A stretch of DNA of 64,000 nucleotides from Rhodeus uyekii (Eukaryota; Chordata; Actinopteri; Cypriniformes; Acheilognathidae): positions 3,782,001 to 3,846,000 of the forward strand of contig JAWRVZ010000014.1 of the NCBI GenBank assembly GCA_037043235.1, given 5' to 3'. The stretch's first letter is position 1, and each line of letters starts with the position of its first letter. This document shows positions 24,557 to 35,718 of this stretch, piece by piece. The notes beneath the pieces were generated by a model. The model searched no databases, had not been told where the DNA came from, and saw only the letters and a list, made by a program, of their open reading frames with translations. The position numbers and the translations under genes were made by a program.

Positions 24557-25655
24557 CTTTACACCATAGGTGTCAAACTCAAGGCCCGGCGTGTAATTAT
24601 GTCCGGCCCGCGAGAGCATTTTATTAATGGCTCGCGAGATGTCCCGCGCTCCAGCTGACCCGCCGAACACTTCCTGTATTAAACAGGAAGTGGCTAATGA
24701 TGCTTTGCGCTCGCGCTAGTACCGCGCGATTGTTATTGTCAATTCTCCATAACTGTTCAGGCTCGGTACACAGTGCTTGTGCGCGAAATTCAGGTGTTGA
24801 TCATCGGATGAGAAGAGCCCGCCCTCATGGCAGAACAGCATATCAGCGCCAACTGTCAGAGTGATAGTACAAGCGCCAGAAAGAAAATACAGCGCAAAAA
24901 AAAAAAAAACATTACGTCCTTAGGGACGTAACAAATATATTGAAATATTATTACGTGTAAAAAAAAAATGTGATATAGTTTGTAAAATCTGCTATAACCC
25001 ATGGGTTATATGCGGGAAAATACGGTATATGTTTACTGACATACTGCCGGTATACCCGTGTGTCTCATTTGCGGAGCTAATGTGGCAGTAATTAAATAAT
25101 TTAATAAGACAAATGACATAAGAGCAAATTCAACTGAATGATTTGATTTGTCATTGCTGAAAAGCAAAAATTATATTTAGATTTCCAGGTTTTGTCATGC
25201 AGCATGTCCATATTTTGAATTTGATTATATAATTTTGACAGGATATATTTTTTTATGGAGAGCAAAATCTTTTATATATATAAATCTTTTTAAGTTTTAT
25301 ATAAAATGACATAAGAGTAAAGAAATTTGAATGTTTGTTCTTTTAACTTTTACTTTTACTTTACTTACTTGTTTACTTTATTTCTAACTTGTATAATTTA
25401 GACAGGATATATTTTAATTTTTTTAAAGTATTTTTTAAATATTTTTTTATTTTTAAGTTATTTAAGGTATAAGTTGATTTATTCCAGAATAATATTTCTG
25501 TCTGTTTTTATTCACATCTAATTTAAAAAAAGGTAAGTTTTACAAGTTTAGTTTTAGTGTTTTCAATAAATGTTTATCCTGTTCGGCCCGTGACCTAAAT
25601 TTTTTTGGGGATTTTGGCCCCCTGTGCAATTGAGTTTGACACCCCTGATTTACAC
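24557..25655. mobile_element. hAT-Charlie-like non-autonomous element
   Basis: The element lies at 24565-25647 (1,083 bp). It starts CATAGGTGTCAAACTCAAGG and ends TTGAGTTTGACACCCCTG, the CAGGGGTGTCAAACTC type terminus known from Charlie-like hAT elements. Flanking octamers are CTTTACAC (24557-24564) and ATTTACAC (25648-25655), 7 of 8 identical. CpG-rich sequence follows the left end. No transposase frame is present. Confidence 0.88.
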
Positions 25656-26035
25656 TGTTGGTATACGGAGAACATTGTGAAAGTGCTGTGTGTCGTGCCA
25701 TTCGCAAAGTTTACCTGACACTCAAGCAGTCATTTTTGAAAAAAAGGAACTTTGCACAGTTTAGTTTACAGTTTATTTTATTTATTTTTAAAAATCCAGC
25801 TGATCATCTCTTGCCTGTGGAATGAAATAAATAAATCATGCAAGGTCCTCAATAGTACAATGTGTTTATTCGTGTATTTTATTAACTTTGAAGTTCCTCT
25901 TGAAGCAATTCAATCTCAAGTCTGACTTTTTCTTTAGGCTATTTGTTTTTGCAATTCTATTTCATTAATTGACTTTTTTTTTCCAGCACAGCGCAAGTAG
26001 TAAAGCATTTTGCTTTTAATTGTTCCTAAGTTCTA

Positions 26036-26510
26036 GTGGGTCCCAGGGGCGATTCTAGGATTTTGATTTTAGGGGGGCTCAGCCCCCAATAAGGGTATGA
26101 TTAAAAAAAATATTATTTGACTATTAGGGTAGGGTGGTATGCTACAAACCTTACTGCAATCCACTATTCCATGATTACATTATGTAAACTGCAATGCATT
26201 TATGACAAAGAACTGCACCGATGCAGGTGTAATATCATAGCATTAGCAATCTATCAATAAATGCATGCACACACGACACACACCTTGATGTTCACTCTTC
26301 TCGGCGCCCCTGCAGATTGAAAAATGCGCTAAAACCAAGCAGACTCAGATAAGGGGAGGAGCCGAAACTTGACGCAGCTTGCCGCCGTTTCAAATGAGTT
26401 TTTTTTTAAAGGGGACTGAAGCGATCAAAAATGTATTAATCAAATATATTTTTTAGGGGGGCTGGGCTGAAGCCCCCCTAAAAAGGGCCTAGTGACGCCC
26501 CTGGTGGTCC
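26036..26510. mobile_element. Small hAT-like element
   Basis: The element lies at 26044-26503 (460 bp). Ends are CAGGGGCGATTCTAGG and CCTAGTGACGCCCCTG, followed inward on both sides by a TTTTAGGGGGGCT-type block in inverse orientation. Flanks GTGGGTCC and GTGGTCC match apart from one base gained or lost. It is inserted in the Harbinger element. Confidence 0.8.
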
Positions 26511-27229
26511 TGTAGTGGCTCTAATATAAAAGATGATTATGAAATACAGTACAATTAATATGAGTCAATATAATTACACACACGATCACTAGGCTACTCA
26601 TAAATTTAATTTGTCGGCAACTTTTTGCCAGCCCTCTCTCCTGGCTTTTGCAGCCTTTAAAGTGTTGCCTTGTGTTTTAATTAAACACTGAAATTCAGCG
26701 ACGCGCCGCCGAGAAATACTGCGCGCACTCTTTCAGCATGCTCGCTGACCAATCAAAATGTTGCTGATCAGTGTTTCTACTATCGATACATATCCCCTTT
26801 TAAACCAGCACATGAACGCGCAATGATCTCAGATAACTCAATCCAGCTATACTAATCGTCAACAACAGGTGCGTTTGAAGAACCGAATAATCCAGCTCAT
26901 AGTTAGCGCGATTATCTCATCCCGGATGTGTCATCTGATCTTGGATGTAGTAAGCGACGTACAAAGAATATGCCCCTGGTATGTTTGCTGTTCTGTGTGG
27001 TGTTGTTGTCATTCTATGGCTGTCTGGGCCTGTGATAGGCCTGGTTCTGTGTTTACCGGTCCATTCGGTTTGTTTGTGTTCTTCATTTTCATTTAGTTAT
27101 ACTGTTAAGTTAATGTTTTCCCCTACGTGGGTGTTTTCTTTTGTTTGTTTGTTTATGTTTATTTTTTATCATTAATAAACCCACTTTTCCCTGCATTTGA
27201 GTCCTCCCTTAATGATCCATGAAAGGAGT

Positions 27230-29244
27230 ATTACAGTAGTTGAGGTCTAGGCTTGTCTTCTTATTCGGGATCAGACTCCAGCTCAAATACTGGACTTTCA
27301 AATCACTTTCAACTTTCAAAATAATTCAACACGTATAGCAGGGACATTGACAATCATTTTGAAATGTAAAAAAGTTAAAAAAGAATAGCTGTGAGTGTTT
27401 ACATCCAAATCTTGAATTTGGCAGTCCTATTGAATGGTTTTAAATAGAGGCTCAAAAAAAATACAGAATACGGATACAAAATCTACTTAGTTTTTAAAAT
27501 AGGATATCAAAATCTTATTAAAATAATAAGTGGACATCAAGGAACATAAAAACATCTATTTTTTTAATACAGTAGTGTAAGTGAGAACTGAGATGTGAAT
27601 TTTAGTTTAGAAAAAATAATTGTCTCTTGATCCATGTTTGTTTTTTCTTTAACACTAAATGTCCTGCTGTGTGTCTATTAATAAAGACTTAACCATGTGA
27701 TCATCTATTTTGATTTTAGACTTTTAAGAAATGTATCCATGTATAAGAACTGTCTTAAAGACCGCAGACCCAATACAATAACCTTGACCATTCATTCGAC
27801 TGAGTAATAAGGACATTTTTGTTTTTTACAGACATCTTTAAAAACACATTTTAATTTAAAGACATGATAAATCTCTGATCAATGCTATAGTGTGGTGAAT
27901 TATATCTCAGACAGCAGACTAATGCAATAATGAGCCCAGAGGGAACTGGTATTTACTGAGGAGAATGTTGATTGTCTTAGCGTTTAAGTTTCACCACGGA
28001 CATCTTCTGTTGCACTGAGCGTATGAGTCACCACTTCATTTCCATCCACTGGCGCGACGGACAGCTAAGTATCAATCTGTATGCAGTTTCCCTGGCCAAA
28101 CCCCTTCCACAATGACAGCTATTATCCAGATTTACATTTTATCTCTAGGAAGAATAATGACAATGAATCATTTCCATGTCACTGATGTCAATAATTATAG
28201 TATGAGTGGTCAGTGAGGAGCTTGTCTTGGAAAGCTTGGATGATGGTAACAGCCAAGCAATGGAAAAAGTATGACAGTGAAGGATGGATTTGATTCACAT
28301 ACAAGGATGACCAGATACAAGTATGAAAATTATGTTCTCCAATCATTCTGACCCTTTGTCAACTTTCAGAGCTCTTCCACTCTCATTCCTTGGAATTATG
28401 AACTCAAAATCTATACCAGCATTGCATATAAATTAAACCAGTAATACATTTGTTGGCATATTTTGCTCACCCTCATGCTATTCCAAATTTGTACAAATGT
28501 CTTCATACTGCAGAGCAATAAAAAAGAATGCTTCAGCCTTTTTCATCATGGCAATGCAAGTCAGTTTCTATGATGAAAAGGTTGACATTTTAAGGATTAA
28601 TCACTCAAATCAAATCATTCATCCAATCACACATACATCAAATAAGTCCAAATCAAATATGGAAGTATATGAATAACCTAATTGGTTCTTATGCCATGAA
28701 ATCATGACATTAAATCTTGTGACTACATTTATGCTAAACTGGTTCTAAACCAAGGTTCTTCAAGGGTCTCCGACCGCTAGAGAATATGCAAATCATTGTT
28801 TGATCCCAAATTATTGAAAATAAAAATGTGTACAAAAAACATCAGTCAAATTTATTTTGGGATCAAACAATGTTTGGCATATTCTCATATTCATATTTTG
28901 TAGCTACAAGCGAACAATATGTAATGAGAGGGGTTAAAACCGACGAAATTATAAATAATTTAAGTATTTTCCAAATAAGGTCTAACTATTCTAATAATAT
29001 ATATGTATGCCCTTCTATACTAAACAACAATTTATCAGGAGCATGCACATCAACTAAAGTTGCTCGATCACTCTCTCTCCCCCTCCAGATGTGTGGTCAA
29101 CGCGCTGGACCCATTGTATCATGACTTCCACTGCGAAGGCCAGTGTGGAGGCTGAACGCAAGTAGTGTTGGAGGAGAGACCCCTGACATAACTGTGAAGA
29201 GTGTTGGGTGTACAGCAGTAAATATAAATATGAATTAGTTAATA
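27230..29244. other. Unassigned DNA
   Basis: No exon or element end is recognised with confidence. Bases 28465-28520 (CTCACCCTCATGCTATTCCA and following) recall a dispersed cyprinid repeat, but no ends are visible. A 98-codon frame at 28828-29124 has no motif. Confidence 0.35.
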
Positions 29245-30124
29245 TACAGTGGTACCTCGAGATCTGAAATTAATCCGTTCCGAGGCGGCCTTCGTATAAT
29301 GAGTTTTTCGTATCTTGGAACACATTTTACATGTTCCAAGCCCTCCAAAAACACCCCATTAAATTTCATAATAAAGCTAAATTGACCTATAAACAATGAA
29401 ATAACGTAAAATGTCAACGCTTACCTTTCGAGTGAGGCTATCTCCGAAAGTGGTGGCAGAGGAGGAGGAGGACAAACGGCATATAACGTACGTACGTACA
29501 CTTAAATTTACGAAAACACATAAAAAATGTAAAGTTTTGGGTGCGGAGTGGCTGAGCTAAAGCACGCCAGCACGTATGTATAGAAGATGCATGATGGGAG
29601 GGATGCTGTCCAATTAGAGAGAAACACCCCATTAAATTTCATAATAAAGCTAAATTGACCTATAAACAATGAAATAACGTAAAATGTCAACGCTTACCTT
29701 TCGAGTGAGGCTATCTCCGAAAGTGGTGGCAGAGGAGGAGGAGGACAAACGGCATATAACGTACGTACGTACACTTAAATTTACGAAAACACATAAAAAA
29801 TGTAAAGTTTTGGGTGCGGAGTGGCTGAGCTAAAGCACGCCAGCACGTATGTATAGAAGATGCATGATTGGAGGGATGTTGTCCAATTAGAGAGAATGAT
29901 CTCATGGCTTGGCTAGCATCAGGAACCAGTGGGAGAGCAGGAGGAACATGGCGAGTCTACTATAACGCAAGTTTCAAAATTGTTATGGGTTGAATCTCGG
30001 ACTTTCAGAAACCTTTCGTATCTTGAAAACTTTTCGTATGTAGAGCAGTAAAAAATTTTGTTTTTGCTTTTGTAACTTGGATTTTTCGTAAGTTGAGCCT
30101 TTCGTATCTTGAGGTACTACTGTA
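29245..30124. mobile_element. Pogo/Tigger-type element with internal tandem duplication
   Basis: The element spans 29247-30122 (876 bp). It begins CAGTGGTACCTCGAGAT and ends TCTTGAGGTACTACTG, imperfect inverted repeats typical of pogo/Tigger ends, and is flanked by TA on both sides. It lacks a transposase frame. A 273-bp internal segment is duplicated in tandem. Confidence 0.85.
29351..29896. repeat. 273-bp tandem duplication (two units)
   Basis: Units 29351-29623 and 29624-29896 are nearly identical. The only differences I saw are near their right ends (GATGGGAGGGATGCTG versus GATTGGAGGGATGTTG). Each contains the palindromic word ACGTACGTACGT. Duplicated open frames in this stretch follow from the repeat. 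Confidence 0.92.
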
Positions 30125-30765
30125 GTATGAATTCATTAATGTAACATGCTGTAAAATCCATACAACAAATGGAAGTTGGATGCCATCCAGTTTTTGTTGT
30201 TGATTTTTAAATTTATGTTCACAAAACAAACAAACAATAACAGATAATAACAATAAGAAATAAAAAAGACAGGAGAACAGATATGCAAGTCCTCGCAAAT
30301 GTTTACATTGACGTCAGATGTGAATTTCGACTCATGGGTGTGCTTGGTGAGAGCTGGTCAGAAGAGAAAAGATGAGATGAGAAAAAAAAATTGTATTTAT
30401 ATTTTCAAACTAGCAAGAAACTTGGTGTCAATGTTCTGTCACTTCGGTCTAGATTATTCTTGGAATTGTGATATAAACCTGAAACAACTATGTTGTCTTG
30501 TCTTTGATGGTGCTTGATTTGTGCATTGTCCTTTCTGTGTACAATGTCTTGTGTGTGGGCTGTGGTGTTCAGATCCTCACACTTCGGTCTAGCTCAATTT
30601 TGCGTTGGCATTTGGACATTCATGCTCTGTGTATCTGTCTTGTTCTGTGAGCGCACATTTTTGCTTGGACCTTGCACTCTCCTGTCTATGTGTGTTGTGT
30701 TCTGTGTAGTGACCACATGCTGTCATGTCATGTTTCTCTTGAGCTTTTAAGTCATCCTGTTCCCT
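30125..30765. other. Unassigned DNA
   Basis: No gene or element end recognised between the Tigger-type element and the DIRS terminal repeat. Confidence 0.4.
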
Positions 30766-30955
30766 TTCACGGGAACTCGAGCTGCGTCTAGCGCTGTGGG
30801 AACGCCCCTGCGTGTATCCGTCATGAAGCACGTATGGAATCTGACCAATCGGGTGATGCGGATGACGTCAGAAGCGGATGACGTCACGAACCAGGAATCT
30901 ATAAATACTAGCCACGCCAAACAGACTGCAGCTCCTGTCTCTTCAGTAGCGCTTT
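30766..30955 (+). repeat. DIRS left inverted terminal repeat
   Basis: CCTTTCACGGGAACTCGAGC, then GTGGGAACGCCCCTGCGTG, ATCCGTCATGAAGCACGTAT and TATAAATACTAGCCACGCC are each found in inverse orientation in the right repeat (35719-35927). The left copy has a second TGACGTCA that the right copy lacks. Confidence 0.9.
30845..30907 (+). promoter_or_regulatory. DIRS promoter elements: CCAAT, two CRE, TATA
   Basis: CCAAT at 30845-30849, perfect CRE palindromes TGACGTCA at 30863-30870 and 30879-30886, and TATAAATA at 30900-30907, in the usual order and spacing for an RNA polymerase II promoter. Transcription would start near 30930 and run into gag. A TGACGTCA also occurs in the mini-DIRS (61218-61225) and once in the right terminal repeat (35790-35797). 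Confidence 0.7.
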
Positions 30956-31001
30956 ATGTGATCTGTCCGTCTTATTTGGTGTTGTTTGTCTGTATAAACA
31001 A

Positions 31002-31002
<1 letters not shown>

Positions 31003-31054
<52 letters not shown>
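31003..31054. repeat. (TA)n microsatellite in DIRS leader
   Basis: An alternating TA run of about 52 bp between the terminal repeat and gag, probably expanded after insertion. Confidence 0.95.
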
Positions 31055-31058
<4 letters not shown>

Positions 31059-31132
31059 GGCGAGCCAGAGCTTCAGATAGTGTGTGTATCCCTGCCCTCG
31101 CTATATCACGGGTAGTGATACACACCAGCTCT

Positions 31133-32407
31133 GATGTGCGCTGCCTGTCCTGCATGTGAGCAGTTACCTCTTAGAACGCTCCGCTCCCGCCTGGCGCTCT
31201 TTGAGGAGGGCGCCCAGGCTAGCGGTCCTCAGGTTTCTGGTCCCGCTGTTGCTGAGGCTCAGCGTTGATCCCGGTCCTGGGGATCGCAGATGGATCTGAC
31301 GGAGGGGATTGAGACGGGCGCTGCCCTTTCTCAGCCTTCACCCGGCAAATCTAGTGCCGGCTCTCATGCGGAAGCACGTGCTGCGACTTCTTCCGCTGTG
31401 GGTGAGGCAACGTCGCTGCAGTTATCTAGTTCCAAGGAACTAGATGCTGCATGCGCCGAGGCTGGGGATGAGGACTCGCCACCTTTTTCCCCAGCCTATG
31501 ATGAGCTGGTAGAGGTTTTGACTCGCGCCGTTGCCAGACTTAACATCAGCTGGCCGGGAGAGAGGCAGGATGTTCGTCCAAAAAGCAAGTTAGACGAGCG
31601 TTTTTTGCCTTCGCGGGCTCAGCCTCTGCATCGGGGTCTGCCGTTTATTCCCGACCTCCACACTGAGAAACCGGCATGAGCGATAGTGCACAATCCAACC
31701 ACCAAGATATATTCATCTATTTTGGGTCTCAGAGAGTTTGGTTATGTGGCGCTACCCAAGGTTGAGGAGACTTTAGCCACCCATTTGACTCCTCAGTCAG
31801 CGTCGCTTAAGACCCCTACGCTACCCACCAGACCCTTAAAAACGTCTTCGGCTCTGTTGGGTAAAGCTTACGCTGCTGCTGGTCAAGCCGCAGCCTGCCT
31901 TCATACGATGGGGCTGCTGCAGGCTTACCAGGCAGCGTAAGAGATCTAGGAGATCTTGATGAGGGCGGCGGTATCGGTCCCCAGGCAGTTTCCGAGTTGC
32001 GCCGGGCGACCGATTTATCTCTCCGGGCCACCAAAGAGACTGCTCGCGCCATTGGGCGGTCTATGGCAGCCTTGGTGGCTGGGGAGAGGCATCTATGGTT
32101 GAATCTGTCAGAGATGCAAGATAAGGATAAGAATTTCTTGTTGGACGCTCCACTGACGCCCCCGGGTCTCTTCGGCGACGCTGTCTCCCGCGTCATCGAG
32201 AGGCACCAGAAGGCTTCTAAACAAGCGGCGGCGTTTAAAAAACTAATCCCCCGCCGCCCTCAGGTCTCCGGGGCTGCTGAGCGGGAGCAGCCCCAGAAAG
32301 CCAGCTCATCGCACCGCAGTGTGCAAAAACAGAGCGTTGCCACCAGAAAGCGGAGGGCCGGGGGGGTCGCTCTCACCTGCAGCCTTCTAAGAGTAGGCCG
32401 GATCTGA
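31133..32407 (+). pseudogene. DIRS gag-like ORF, broken
   Basis: The frame starting at ATG 31133 gives a Cys-rich N-terminus (CAACPACEQLPLRTLRSRL) that resembles the N-terminal part of other DIRS ORF1 proteins, then shifts frame before 31290. The next part (31290-31940, one frame) contains FSPAYDELVEVLTRA, HRGLPFIPDLHTEKPA, then an in-frame TGA at 31677-31679, VALPKVEETLATHLTP and GKAYAAAGQAAACLHTMGLLQAY. It ends at TAA 31938-31940. A third part in another frame (31997-32407) has RRATDLSLRATKETARAIGR and LLDAPLTPPGLFGD. The product would be the structural protein of the element. Confidence 0.85.
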
Positions 32408-32470
32408 GGACCGTCATTATCTCTAAGAAGGCTATGGGGAAGCGGTCCTGACGCCAGGTGCGTCGGACCG

Positions 32471-34639
32471 TTGAGGGCTGTCCCGATCGGGGTCGTGCAG
32501 TGTTCACCTCCGTCTACGGTGCCTGCCCTTCCCCGCTGCCCTCAGGAGGTCAGCTCACTAACCCTGCCGCCTCGTGTGCTTCAGGGCGCAGCGGCCCCCA
32601 GCGAGCGTTTGTCCCAGTGTCTGCCCGGAAACGTTGCAGCACCAGGATGCTCGCTCCCTCCGAGGAGGGTCCTAGAGCTTTCGGCCCGGTCGTTCCCTGC
32701 CGGTTCGCCGCTTCAGGGCGCCGAGTCGATGGCTCAATCAATTCCAGAGGCCAGTCCCGAGGGGCTGGTTCCCTTAGTAGACTTTCTGGCAGCGTGGAAA
32801 CTTCTGCCGAATGCGTCTCGTTGGGTCCTGCGCACCATTCAATTTGGGTACACCATTCAATTTCGGACCTCACCTCCGTGGTTCGCGGGAGTTCTGGTCA
32901 CTACGGTGGCTCCCGAGCAGGCTCTGGTTCTGGGACAGGAAGTAGTGACACTGTTAGAGAAAGGGGCCATAGAACATGTTTCCCCCTCAGACAGACAGTC
33001 AGGTTTTTACAGTCGATACTACTTGGTTCCCAAGAAGGATGGAGGTCTACGCCCCATCTTGGATCTGCGTTTACTCAACAAGGCAGTATCGCAGCTCAAG
33101 TTCAAGATGCTCACTCTCAAGTAGATCGTTCCACAGATCAGGTCCGAGGACTAGTTTGTGACGATAGATATGAAAGACGCGTATTTCCATATCTCCATCC
33201 TTCCTCAGCACAGGAGGTTCCTCAGGTTTGCCTTTGGGGACAAGGCATACTAATATCGGGTCCTCCCGTTCGGTCTATCTCCCCGCACCTTCACCAAATG
33301 TGTAGATGCAGCTCTAGCACCTCTTCGCATGCAGGGCATCCGTATCCTCAATTATGTGGACGACTGGCTAATCTTAGCTCAGTCGAGGCAGCTGGCGGTT
33401 TGGCATCGAGATGCTGTTCTCGATCAAATGAGGGTGCTGGGCTTAGGGCTGAATGTCAAGAAGAGTGTTCTTTCCCCCCTTCAGACAACCACCTTTCTCG
33501 GGGTGGTCTGGGATTCTGTCTCGATGCGAGCGCGTCTGTCTCCCGCCCGCATCCAGTCTATCCTTTCAGCCGTAAAGCAGATAAAGCTAGGCCAGTCACG
33601 CACTGTGAAGCAGTTCCAGAGACTGCTAGGGCTCATGGCAGAAGCGTCCAACGTGATTACTTTTGATCTGTTGCACATGAGACCCCTTCAGTGGTGGCTC
33701 AGGACCAGGGGGTTTTCCCCAAGGGGCAACCCATTTCGTATGATCAAGGTCACGCGGCGCTGCCTTCGTGCCTTGGCCATGTGGAAGAATCCCTGGTTCC
33801 TCTCCCAAGGTCCAGTGCTGGGAGCTCCTTGTCGTCGCCAAGTGCTTATGACGGATGCATCCCTCACGGGCTGGGGAGCAGTTTTGGAGGGTCGCTCAGC
33901 GCAAGGTCTGTGGAGCGGACACCATCGCTCTTGGCACATCAACTGTCTCGAGATGATGGCGGTCTTTTTGGCTCTGAGGAGCTTCCTCCTAGACCTCAGG
34001 GACCATCATGTTCTTGTTCGGTCAGACAACACTGCAGTGGTCGCCTATATAAACCATCAAGGGGGCCTGCGTTCACACCCATTGTACAAGCTAGCGCGTC
34101 AGATCCTCCTCTGGTCCCAGGGGAAGTTGCTGTCTCTCAAAGCAGTTTATATCCCAGGGACTCAAAACGTGGGAGCAGACATCCTGTCGAGGCAGGGGCT
34201 GAGGCCCGGGGAATGGAGGCTCCACACCGAGGTGGTGGAGCAGATTTGGGAGAGGTTCGGTCGAGCTCAGGTGGATTTGTTCGCGTCTCGAGAGACGTCG
34301 CACTGTCCACTCTGGTTCTCCCTGTCTCATCCAGCTCCTCTCGGACTGGATGCTATGTCTCGGGAGTGGCCGAGGCTACACCTGTACACCTTTCCCCCGA
34401 TTGCTCTGCTCCCGGGAGTTCTGGAGAGGGTTCGCCGTGACAAGGTCCGTCTCATCTTGGTCGCCCTGCGGTGGCCGGGCAGAGTGTGGTTTCCAGACCT
34501 GGTTTCTCTCCTAGATGGGTCTCCTTGGTTGATTCCGGTCGGGAAGGACCTTCTGTCCCAGGCAGAGGGACTGATTCTACATCCCCGCCCGGAACTTTGG
34601 AACCTGTGGGCTTGGCCTCTGAGGGGGCCCAGCTCCTAA
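32471..34639 (+). pseudogene. DIRS RT-RNase H ORF with three premature stops
   Basis: One uninterrupted frame apart from TAG 33122-33124, TAG 33152-33154 and TAA 33251-33253. Each is explainable by a single transition from a Gln or Trp codon. RT motifs: YYLVPKKDGGLRPILDLRL before the first stop and the YVDD active site at 33353-33364. RNase H: LMTDASLTGWGAVLEG, CLEMMAVFLALRSF, VRSDNTAVVAYINHQGG and NVGADILSRQG carry the catalytic Asp/Glu residues. The C-terminal part (DLFASRET... to LLSQAEGLILHPRPELWNLW) is the linker that has been related to adenine methyltransferases in DIRS elements. I see no clear catalytic motif in it. There is no integrase or protease, as expected for DIRS. Confidence 0.93.
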
Positions 34640-35557
34640 GTTCTGGCCTCTCCACTGAGGTGGTTGAGACCATTCTCCACTCCAGAGCTCCCTCCACGAG
34701 GAAACTTTATGCCTTGAAGTGGAGACTCTTCACACTATGGTGTAAAGAGAGTCAGCTGGACCCAGTGGGTTGCCATGTTAGTTTGGTACTGGAGTTCCTG
34801 CAAGAGCGCTTCATATCTGGGTTATCTCCTTCCACTCTGAAAGTGTACGTAGCGGCCATTGCGGCCTACCATTATCCTTTGGGGGGTCTGTCTCTGGGGA
34901 GACACCCACTTATTACGCGTTTCCTCCGTGGCACTCTGAGGCTTAGGCCTGCAGTTCACCCCAGGGTACCTACTTGGGATCTCACTGTGGTGCTCCAAGG
35001 TCTAACTCGAGCCCCTTTTGAGCCTATTGAGGAGGTGGCTCCAAAGTTTGTCACCCTCAAAACGTTATTCCTTCTGGCTATCTCTTCCCTGAAAAGAATA
35101 GGCGATTTACAAGCTCTCTCGGTCGCTCCCTCGTGCCTCGAGTTTGCGCCTGGGATGGTCAGAGCCTTTCTCCATCCTAGACCTGGGTATGTCCCTAAAG
35201 TGCCTACCTCTGTAGTTACTCCTGTGGTGCAAGCCTTCTGTCCTCCCCCTTTTCTAGAACCGGACCAGGAACAAAAAAATCTTCTCTGCCCTGTGGCGTA
35301 GGTCAGATCAGCCATTCGTTTGTTTTGCCTTGAGTCTTGCTTATGAGTCCGCCGGGCTGCCTTCGCCTTTGGCAGTCCGTGCCCATTCAACTCGAGGTAT
35401 GGCTGCCTCCAAAGCTCTCGTCTCTGGGGCTTCTCTCAGTGATATCTGTGATGTGGCAGGTTGGTCCTCTCCGCACACCTTTGTCAGGTTCTACAGTCTA
35501 GACCTAATCTCCACTCCTGGGGCCTGGGTGTTGTCGTCCGAGGGCGATCACATCTGA
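34471..35557 (+). pseudogene. DIRS tyrosine recombinase, broken by a deletion
   Basis: The recombinase frame (open 34471-35301) overlaps the end of the RT frame. The N-terminal core-binding part includes APSTRKLYALKWRLF and SPSTLKVYVAAIAAYH. The catalytic domain shows SLKRIGDLQALS (first Arg). The frame then stops at 35299-35301. The rest continues in another frame (35330-35557) with RAHSTRGMAAS (His-x-x-Arg box) and VAGWSSPHTFVRFYSLDL (nucleophilic Tyr). Compared with related copies, a segment between these parts is missing, consistent with a small deletion plus frame change. The enzyme would integrate a circular DNA copy of the element. Confidence 0.92.
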
Positions 35558-35590
35558 CAGGCTCTGGTCGCAATGGCAGCGTTGGTATTT

Positions 35591-35694
35591 CGTTCCCACA
35601 GCGCTAGACGCAGCTTGAGTTCCCGTGAAAGGGAACGTCTCGGTTACGTATGTAACCTTAGTTCCCTGAAGAGGGAACGAGACGCTGCGTCTCT
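35591..35694 (+). repeat. DIRS internal complementary region
   Basis: The first half (CCCACAGCGCTAGACGCAGC to CCCGTGAAAGGGAA) is the inverse of the outer end of the left terminal repeat. The second half (GTTCCCTGAAGAGGGAACGA to GCTGCGTCT) is the inverse of the outer end of the right terminal repeat. In the known DIRS1 replication model this region templates the joining of the two ends into a circle. Confidence 0.9.
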
Positions 35695-35718
35695 CGGCCA
35701 TACCTCCTTCGAGCCTGC

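Larger units (their letters stand above)
24058..26978. mobile_element. PIF/Harbinger-type element, non-autonomous, with nested insertions
   Basis: It starts GGGCATATTCTTCGTACCTC (24061) and ends with the near-perfect inverse (to 26975). The flanking triplet CTG is duplicated (24058-24060, 26976-26978), and the reconstructed empty site in the LTR reads CCTGG. Zebrafish Harbinger elements are known to target CCWGG and duplicate CWG, so superfamily assignment fits both ends and target. No transposase frame is seen. About half its length is two younger hAT insertions. Confidence 0.82.
23974..27229 (+). mobile_element. Solo LTR copy 2, split by a Harbinger element
   Basis: The LTR sequence runs 23979-24060 and resumes at 26979-27224, with the same order of sequence as the solo LTR at 4293-4690 (TTCTGTCA..., CTATTTAATCC | TGTTTGCTGT..., TGCATTTGAGTCCTCCCTTA). 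Flanking 5-bp repeats GGAGT occur at 23974-23978 and 27225-27229. The Harbinger insertion separates the halves at the position equivalent to about 4455 in copy 1. Confidence 0.85.

Noticed and set aside
24568..25640. CpG-rich stretch as a host promoter or CpG island
   Set aside because: It lies inside a hAT-Charlie-like element with readable ends and target duplication.
33691..34440. 249-codon plus-strand frame overlapping RNase H
   Set aside because: Out-of-frame shadow of the DIRS RT-RNase H ORF. It has no motif.
34956..35390. 144-codon minus-strand frame
   Set aside because: Antisense shadow of the DIRS recombinase.
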